Shown here piece after piece: positions 5,401 to 8,861 of a stretch of 8,861 nucleotides of DNA; position 1 is the first letter of the stretch; every line of letters begins with the position of its first letter. The stretch is taken from assembly GCF_020829685.1 (NCBI RefSeq), contig NZ_JAIVFR010000211.1, forward strand, positions 1-8,861, given 5' to 3'. The notes below the pieces were generated by a model. The model was not told the DNA's origin and made no database searches. It saw nothing but the letters and a program-made list of their open reading frames with translations. The translations under genes were made by a program, and so were the position numbers. This DNA is from Nostoc sp. CHAB 5715 (GTDB lineage Bacteria > Cyanobacteriota > Cyanobacteriia > Cyanobacteriales > Nostocaceae).

Positions 5401-8093
5401 GTGGTGCGGGATACGACGCGGTAAGCTACGCGAATGCTACGGCTGGTGTGACTGTCGATCTCGCAGGCGGCACGTTCAAAGGAACCGCATCGGATGGCGA
5501 TCAGCTTTATTCGATTGAAGACATTATTGGCTCTGCTTTTGGCGACACATTAAAGGGTGATGCCTTTGCCAACATCATTGATGGCGGAGCGGGGGCTGAC
5601 ACAATTGATGGACGCACAGGACGCGATGCAGTGAGCTTCTTCTCCAGTACTTATGGAGTCGAAATCAATCTGAACACTGGTATAGCTGTTACCAAAATCG
5701 GGGAAACGACTACGGAAACAGATACCCTTCTCAATATTGAAGATGCGATCGGCTCAGCCTATGATGATACCCTAATCGGTTCACCCCTAGGCGGTGGACT
5801 GGACGGAGACGCGGGGAACGATACCATTATTATTCATCACGATGATATTGATGTTGCCAATGGGGCAGCTACCTACGATGTCCGCGGCGGGGAAGGGGTT
5901 GATAACCTCTCATTTGCGAATTGGGATAAATCACGCGGTGTGCAAATTAATCTCAACGGTTCTAAAAACGGACATAGCTTTAGTAGTATCGAGAAGGCGA
6001 TTGGTAGTACCTTAGCAGATAGTATCACTGGTTCTGCCAAAGCTGAAATCTTTGATGGTGGCAAAGGCGATGATGTTTTTAACATCAGCCAAGGAGGTGA
6101 TGTTTATTTACTGAATCGAGGTAGCAACAATGATCAATTGCGTCAAATAGTCGTGCAAACAGATGTGAATCAGACATCGAATCACGGAACTATCAAAGTA
6201 AATAACGACTTCTATCGACAACTTTACCCAGGACTAAAAAAGAGAAAGGTTGAGTTAAAAGTAAATTACAAAGACAGTGTGAGCTACGGTGTACTTCCCA
6301 ATGAAGACGAGAAGATTTCTCAGCAGCAATCAATCGTTTTTGGTGAAGATATTACCTATCACGATATCTTTGGTAACTTAACGGCGATCAACCCCAACAC
6401 AATCAATCTTGCCTATGAAAAATATTTTACCAACGGTTATCCTAGTAACTCAAAAATCATTACGAAACAAGAACTAATTGACTTACTTAGTTCTATCGAT
6501 TTAACCATTGGCATTAAACCAGAAAACGCTTATATTACCAACTCTCAAGCAATTCAGTCACAACTGACAGACACCATTACGATTCAAGGTGGTGGCATTT
6601 TGCCTGATCAAGATAGTAAAAATCTATCTTGGGTAGGCTTTTCAGAAGAGGGCTATAGTAAGAAGCGTCATAAAAAGATATTTAAGGACGATACATTTAC
6701 TGTTACCCATCAGGGAACACAATACAATTTTGGCGTGAATCAGCCAATCGAACGCCTTGGTTTTGCCGATTCTGGTCATATCGAGCTTGGTCAAATCAAA
6801 TACTTCAAAGATGGCAGTGCAGATGTAGATACCCTTGTCGCTGATACAGATAAAGCTACATGGCTTTATGGGGGTAATGCAGACGATGTTATCAAAGGGT
6901 CTAAGAAAGCAGACGTTCTGATTGGAGGTAAGAGTAATGACTTTCTTCAAGGGAATGATGGAGATGACCAATATGCTTATTGGTTAGGAGACGGCTATGA
7001 CATTATTGACGACCAGGTAGGTATTGATACCATTGTCTTTGGCGGTGGCATTACCCTCAATGATATTAAACTCAAAGTTGGTAAACTTGATGATTCAACC
7101 AACTACAAAAGTTTCAGAGAAATCCTTCCTAATGAAGTATCACCCGATCTCAAAATAGAAATTTACAACCCCCAAACCACAGCCCTGACTGGTTCAATTA
7201 CAGTGATTGATTTTCAGGATTTAGCCAACTTTAAAGATAAACTTAGGTTTGCTGGCGATTACGAAGTTTCTATTTTTGAATTGCTTGAAAAGTCAGGAGA
7301 TAAACGGCTACCTACCCTAACCGGAACCACTGGTGACGACACTTTAACAGGTAGTGAAGCAGATGAAGCGTTTTGGGGACTGGCTGGTAATAACACCATG
7401 CGCGGTAACGAAGGCGATGATATCTTTTATGCTCATGGCGGTGCTGACAATATTGATGGTGACGATGGTTCTGACACTCTTGATTATCGCTATGCCACAG
7501 ATGCAGTGATTATCAACCTTAGTACGGAAATAGTGGCAGAATCGACCAATTTTACTGACAAATTCAACGCTATCGAAAATGCTGTTGGTTCTGATTTCGA
7601 CGATACCATCATCGGCAACGACGGCGACAACATTCTTGTTGGTCGTGCTGGAAATGACGTGATTAACAGTGATAAAGGAAACGACCGCTTATTTGGTGAC
7701 TCTGGCGATGACTTGATTCAAGGCGATCGCGGTGATGATCTCTTGAATGGTGGTGCTGGTAATGATACTTTAACAGGTGGTGGGGGACGCGATCGCTTCT
7801 CTTTCACTCAACCTAATCATCGCATTGACACTATCACTGATTTCACCGTTGCTGATGATTTGATTGAAATTTCTGCTTCTGGTTTTGATAATAATTTGGC
7901 TTTTGGACAACTTGATATCAGTCAATTCACTCTGGGAAACCAAGCTTCCACTAACGCTCAACGCTTGATTTACAATCATACTAACGGCGACTTACTTTTT
8001 GATAGTGATGGGAGTGGAACTATCTCTGCTATTCGCTTGGCTAAACTTAATCCTAACTTAGCACTAACTCATCAACACTTTGTTGTGGTCTAG
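2418..8093 (+). CDS. Large RTX protein (1891 aa) with Hint domain and glycine-zipper region; putative HlyA-like type I secreted toxin
   Basis: Order of parts, by residue: 1-180 unrecognised, no signal peptide; 181-307 Hint/bacterial intein-like domain; 308-483 Ala/Gly/Ser-rich segment; 484-555 hydrophobic glycine-zipper stretch; 556-815 mixed region starting DWINERWGDEARAWASLELD, no recognised domain; 850-900 and 946-1000 dense RTX nonapeptides (GGxGxDxLx); 999-1220 three copies of a ~50-residue module with scattered RTX repeats; 1232-1482 non-RTX insertion; 1484-1518 RTX; 1520-1615 segment like the HCBP-related family (GDGYDIIDDQVGIDTIVFGGG); 1637-1690 and 1724-1795 RTX, with a fourth module copy between; 1796-1891 C-terminal region (DTITDFTVADDLIEISASGF, ending HFVVV) typical of type I secreted cyanobacterial RTX proteins. 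The adjacent HlyC-like gene argues for an acylated, membrane-active RTX toxin. Such proteins are exported in one step and fold on Ca2+ outside. No exporter gene is nearby. The middle (3425-7722) lacks HIP1 sites and looks richer in GC than the 5' part, suggesting a mosaic gene. Other RTX roles (adhesin, S-layer or motility protein) remain possible; the target is unknown. Confidence 0.9.
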   Translation: MAEQTNSTLKYSSDRSGALQATKDFKPGTIGYGVHKGIYLLYHGKIPEIIGTTFPFWPFETGGYRARNSAEIGAFFQRPNIQELMQKSITDTKSNLIVAQEEVKYWELVLNNPSSSDYDKAAARLALKFTPEDRAQLQEYFANGKDRDAIDFINKKLGWSGTLDAFGNALYNIHEWFTSECFTAETPILMSDGTYKPITEIKIGDEVMAFEGLGELQPRKVTQTFITPNRKVVQLGDIKVTLAHHFLQHDGSFKTLEEIDTNAFLVGITGKLIPHPGIQPIEGEHTVYNFTVEGLHTYIAGDYRVHNLSYVDLRNKAIVGNQIGEIFGSSLGQAIAGDNVFAQIGSQTVLSTVLGNVGQFLDIYLDPIDPKVNLSVAVKAGFDDFSEDLFKNLKSTSTNAISSFLTAELSEALDIPGDFGGQLLKSSIGNVTSTVVGNVVDYVAKGAKAPLDPFNGLDTNIVTNLSSFVGGYLARQVISPKTTAGAIGGSIGGAIGSTIAGLTAVKSFIGGIGSNIASALGLSAATSNFLGSLGNLILPGIGALVGTLVGTLLGDWINERWGDEARAWASLELDSTNGKFYLSHTWRKEGGNKRFAIEMAQASRDTLNSYLDIIGGVHIATSNLYHRYGHREKKLYVNFRDELHGNKEIKRSTPEGIIDLGVIDTLKRLRLAGGDVLMKRVIEKTQSKTIKELNGDLQIAQDYVRYLENKDVIDLMIASAPNSAFAAGWVITLIRAEEIGITDWSKSDFYGGLAVFFESLGLEKTGASLDNLNITVEGTTLKLEVIIDGNVVHSIEITDIENKIGYKHLSANATGATVNGTAGNDIWLAENVASTFIDSDVANDGESNDILVGGSGNDSINAGLGWDFVRGNGGNDLIVGGAGNDALYGGDGDDIIYGDENAGFAAIPADIEISDGAADNAKSVSDITRQTWFSSATHPQLVFYNDEIHGGAGSDSIAGGEGDDHLFGDAGNDKLYGDAGNDRLEGGNGADIIYGGAGYDAVSYANATAGVTVDLAGGTFKGTASDGDQLYSIEDIIGSAFGDTLKGDAFANIIDGGAGADTIDGRTGRDAVSFFSSTYGVEINLNTGIAVTKIGETTTETDTLLNIEDAIGSAYDDTLIGSPLGGGLDGDAGNDTIIIHHDDIDVANGAATYDVRGGEGVDNLSFANWDKSRGVQINLNGSKNGHSFSSIEKAIGSTLADSITGSAKAEIFDGGKGDDVFNISQGGDVYLLNRGSNNDQLRQIVVQTDVNQTSNHGTIKVNNDFYRQLYPGLKKRKVELKVNYKDSVSYGVLPNEDEKISQQQSIVFGEDITYHDIFGNLTAINPNTINLAYEKYFTNGYPSNSKIITKQELIDLLSSIDLTIGIKPENAYITNSQAIQSQLTDTITIQGGGILPDQDSKNLSWVGFSEEGYSKKRHKKIFKDDTFTVTHQGTQYNFGVNQPIERLGFADSGHIELGQIKYFKDGSADVDTLVADTDKATWLYGGNADDVIKGSKKADVLIGGKSNDFLQGNDGDDQYAYWLGDGYDIIDDQVGIDTIVFGGGITLNDIKLKVGKLDDSTNYKSFREILPNEVSPDLKIEIYNPQTTALTGSITVIDFQDLANFKDKLRFAGDYEVSIFELLEKSGDKRLPTLTGTTGDDTLTGSEADEAFWGLAGNNTMRGNEGDDIFYAHGGADNIDGDDGSDTLDYRYATDAVIINLSTEIVAESTNFTDKFNAIENAVGSDFDDTIIGNDGDNILVGRAGNDVINSDKGNDRLFGDSGDDLIQGDRGDDLLNGGAGNDTLTGGGGRDRFSFTQPNHRIDTITDFTVADDLIEISASGFDNNLAFGQLDISQFTLGNQASTNAQRLIYNHTNGDLLFDSDGSGTISAIRLAKLNPNLALTHQHFVVV
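2958..3338 (+). other. Hint / bacterial intein-like (BIL) domain in the RTX protein, residues 181-307
   Basis: Hint domains cleave or splice their own polypeptide through an N-S acyl shift at their first Cys. Visible motifs are the N-terminal block with Cys181 (CFTAETPILMSDG) followed by ITEIKIGDEVMAF; a block B with T241-L-A-H244; a block F-like VYNFTVEGLHTYIAG at 287-301; and the terminal VHN with His306-Asn307. At 127 residues there is no room for a homing endonuclease. The next residue is Leu308, not Cys, Ser or Thr, so standard intein splicing is not expected. This matches type A bacterial intein-like domains, which can still cleave at either end or splice by an alternative route. The surrounding DNA is AT-rich and carries a HIP1 site shortly downstream. 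Confidence 0.87.
3867..4082 (+). other. Glycine-zipper hydrophobic region of the RTX protein, residues 484-555
   Basis: Two uncharged hydrophobic stretches carry glycine every fourth residue. In the first (AGAIGGSIGGAIGSTIAG, 484-501) the series are G485/G489/G493 and G488/G492/G496. In the second (ILPGIGALVGTLVGTLLGDW, 537-556) the series is G542/G546/G550/G554. GxxxGxxxG patterns pack membrane helices and occur in pore formers and other inserting peptides. The position, before the RTX blocks, matches that of the pore-forming region of HlyA. The membrane role is inferred. Confidence 0.6.
4965..5417 (+). repeat. RTX nonapeptide blocks 1 and 2 (residues 850-1000)
   Basis: Two runs of GGxGxDxLx repeats (850-900 and 946-1000, with examples GGAGNDALY and GDAGNDKLY) are separated by ~45 non-repetitive residues. 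They form Ca2+-binding parallel beta-rolls after export. At DNA level one unit is nearly duplicated: GGCGATGCTGGCAACGA at 5319-5335 and again at 5346-5362, a 27-bp period that equals nine codons and points to recent unit duplication. Confidence 0.9.
5412..6035 (+). repeat. Three copies of a ~50-residue inter-RTX module (a fourth at 7473-7619)
   Basis: A longer repeat than the RTX nonapeptide recurs with the pattern D-x-(V/L)-x-(Y/F) ... G-V-x-(V/I)-(D/N)-L ... (S/N)-I-E-x-x-I-G-S-x-x-x-D-(T/S)-(L/I)-x-G. The copies start at residue 999 (DAVSYANATAGVTVDLAGG ... IEDIIGSAFGDTLKG), 1069 (DAVSFFSSTYGVEINLN ... IEDAIGSAYDDTLIG) and 1161 (NLSFANWDKSRGVQINLN ... IEKAIGSTLADSITG). A fourth starts at 1686 (DTLDYRYATDAVIINL ... 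IENAVGSDFDDTIIG). Each sits between short RTX runs, so the module is probably an insertion that continues the beta-roll. Similar wording occurs in other large bacterial RTX proteins. Confidence 0.7.
6975..7262 (+). other. HCBP-related segment of the RTX protein, residues 1520-1615
   Basis: The stretch opens with GDGYDIIDDQVGIDTIVFGGG and TLNDIKLKVGKLDD and closes with ITVIDFQDLANFKDKLRFA. This is the pattern of the haemolysin-type calcium-binding-related domain that often follows RTX repeats: G-D-G-x-D-x-I-x-D, then D-x-(I/L)-x-F-G-x-G, then a beta-rich tail ending in (I/L)-x-F-A. The middle part is longer than usual. A structural or Ca2+-linked role is likely; no enzymatic motif is seen. Confidence 0.55.
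7323..7802 (+). repeat. C-terminal RTX nonapeptide blocks (residues 1636-1795)
   Basis: Nonapeptide runs at 1637-1690 and 1724-1795 flank one copy of the ~50-residue module. The last run is the most regular in the protein (VGRAGNDVI, FGDSGDDLI, NGGAGNDTL, TGGGGRDRF) and leads directly into the secretion region, as is usual for type I substrates. Two HIP1 octamers (7723, 7789) lie within it, in contrast to their absence from the preceding 4.3 kb. Confidence 0.9.
7803..8090 (+). other. C-terminal type I secretion region of the RTX protein (residues 1796-1891)
   Basis: After the last RTX repeat comes DTITDFTVADDLIEISASGF, then QFTLGNQAS, RLIYNHTNGDLLFDSDGSG and a hydrophobic end, HFVVV. This arrangement (I-x-D-F-T-x-x-D-x-I-x-(I/V)-S-A-S-x-F, then Y-x-x-x-x-G-x-L-x-x-D-x-D-G) is the common tail of cyanobacterial RTX proteins exported by ABC/MFP/TolC-type systems. 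The acting signal would be the last ~60 residues. The matching exporter is not in the window. Confidence 0.8.
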
Positions 8094-8148
8094 TTCCTAA
8101 TAATTCCTTTTCAGGGCTATCTTTTTAATTTGCACTGATGCGATCGCA

Positions 8149-8289
8149 TTAGTAGGCTAGTTGTTGCCGAATTGCTATTTGTTGTTGATAAAATTCAATC
8201 TCTGCGGTGATTTGTGAGAATAATTCTTCTGCGGAGAGAGCGTTTGGATTTGAGACTCCTGATCTCGACTTTATCCATTTTTGATTCAA
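8149..8289 (-). pseudogene. Decayed coding stretch with a natural-looking C-terminus, unknown family
   Basis: The minus-strand frame is open from a stop at 8290-8292 to TAA at 8149-8151, with no ATG start. It encodes 46 residues. The last 34, SNPNALSAEELFSQITAEIE followed by FYQQQIAIRQQLAY, read like a real helical C-terminus, with coherent amphipathic spacing and Glu/Gln richness. I do not recognise the family. The lack of a start and the stop just upstream suggest the 3' end of a lost gene. Confidence 0.3.
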
Positions 8290-8315
8290 TCAAGCAGCGT
8301 AAACAGCAATATCTC

Positions 8316-8489
8316 TCAAACGCTCAAATAAATGTTATGTATGCAGTAAAACCCGCATTTTTTAGCGATCGCCTGATTTGACAATGAATGCACATAACCA
8401 CGTTTTTTTGTCCGATTATTAACAACAAACATCTCAAACCCATATTCTCTCGTCGAAACTAGCTGGATTGCGAAACTGGCGATCGCACC
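8316..8489 (-). pseudogene. Possible second decayed coding stretch, unknown
   Basis: The minus-strand frame is open for 57 codons between stops at 8490-8492 and 8316-8318, with no start codon near its beginning. It contains FAIQLVSTREYGFEMFVVNN followed by RTKKRGYVHSLSNQAIAKK, which has a protein-like composition, before ending in a less convincing tail. It is in a different frame from the stretch at 8149-8289, so the two need not be one gene. No family is recognised, and chance cannot be excluded. Confidence 0.2.
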
Positions 8490-8861
8490 CTATAAGTTAG
8501 TCACAGAGATACTTGGGCAGTTTTCGGAGATGTCTAATTGATGTCACTGTTAACAGATTATGTACCACAACTGTAAGGATGGTTGCGATCGCTCTCCTAA
8601 TTCTTAGAGGAAGTGCGATTCGTTGAGAGTTAATCACGGTTAAAGTCCGTAAATAACCTCTCCAACCAAACCTAGAAATAGGGAAGGTTGAACTCCTTAC
8701 AAAGGTAGGTATTTTGTATTTGGTCATTTTTTGACTATTTCAGCCGATGCTTAAATCCTGAAACGACCAAGCCACGTTAAACAGTTGAGAATTTTCTCAA
8801 CTATTTTCGAGATTCCAAAAAACCTACCCTTGAAAGAGGTTGAACTCTCTCAACTTGAGTG
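8490..8861. other. Intergenic stretch with HIP1 site, direct repeats and inverted repeats, no supported gene
   Basis: No convincing coding sequence is seen on either strand. Contents: a HIP1 site at 8585-8592; the 11-bp direct repeat AGGTTGAACTC at 8685-8695 and 8837-8847; a perfect 9-bp inverted repeat with a 2-base centre at 8783-8802 (AGTTGAGAA / TTCTCAACT); a small palindrome CTCAA-C-TTGAG at 8849-8859; and GTTGA/TCAAC arms at 8839-8843 and 8850-8854. The run of TTGAG/CTCAA words suggests a structured repeat element cut by the right window edge. Confidence 0.5.

Noticed and set aside
4965..5417. Regularly spaced DNA repeats that might suggest a CRISPR array
   Set aside because: The period is nine codons inside an open frame and encodes Ca2+-binding RTX nonapeptides; there are no spacers of array type.
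5050..5424. 124-codon plus-strand ORF inside the RTX gene
   Set aside because: Its Met/Ala-rich repetitive product is the out-of-frame reading of the RTX nonapeptide repeats; the in-frame reading is clearly the real one.
6642..6971. 109-codon minus-strand ORF opposite the RTX gene
   Set aside because: It has no recognised domain, sits entirely within the RTX gene and lacks a convincing ribosome binding site.
8497..8727. 76-codon minus-strand ORF in the right-hand intergenic region
   Set aside because: There is no ribosome binding site, the composition is Arg/Ile/Leu/Thr-rich and chance-like, and it overlaps a HIP1 site and a repeat; not supported as a gene.

Overview
The window looks like accessory DNA from a filamentous, probably heterocyst-forming (Nostoc/Calothrix-like) cyanobacterium. 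Ten copies of the HIP1 octamer GCGATCGC are present (starts at 852, 1664, 2178, 3417, 7723, 7789, 8140, 8365, 8479, 8585). A GC-rich dispersed repeat of the type common between Nostoc genes lies near 1290-1325, and long AT-rich spacers hold gene remnants. The assignment rests on these signatures only; no marker gene is present.

Layout. Positions 1-738 (minus strand) hold the 5' part of an IS4-type transposase gene broken by a one-base frameshift and cut by the window edge. Next to it is a 51-codon tail of a VOC/glyoxalase-like protein (853-1008), possibly split by the IS. Then come a 27-codon Hsp20-like start (1145-1228), a clear intrinsic terminator (1244-1272) and the GC-rich dispersed repeat. 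Positions 1330-1798 hold at most one doubtful small minus-strand ORF and a pair of 9-bp direct repeats.

The core is a two-gene plus-strand cassette. A HlyC-family toxin-activating lysine acyltransferase (1799-2323) is followed after 94 bp by a single 5.7-kb gene for an 1891-residue RTX protein (2418-8093). In order, the RTX protein carries an unrecognised ~180-residue N-terminal region, a Hint/bacterial intein-like domain (Cys181 to Asn307) and a hydrophobic glycine-zipper region (484-555) that could insert into membranes. These are followed by an unrecognised 260-residue linker, several blocks of Ca2+-binding RTX nonapeptides interleaved with a recurring ~50-residue module, and a ~250-residue non-RTX insertion. 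An HCBP-related segment, more RTX repeats and a C-terminal region typical of type I secreted cyanobacterial proteins complete it. No ABC exporter or membrane-fusion gene is in the window, so export would depend on genes elsewhere.

The likely logic is inferred: the acyltransferase fatty-acylates one or more lysines of the RTX protein in the cytoplasm, a type I system exports it through the C-terminal signal, Ca2+ folds the RTX blocks outside, and the Hint domain may cut or splice the N-terminal region. The combination of a HlyC-type activator with an internal Hint domain and a glycine zipper is the most notable thing here. The middle of the gene (3425-7722) has no HIP1 site although the flanks are rich in them, which suggests a mosaic origin.

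After 8093 there is ~770 bp without a convincing intact gene: two short decayed-looking minus-strand coding stretches, four HIP1 sites, and a cluster of inverted repeats at the right edge.
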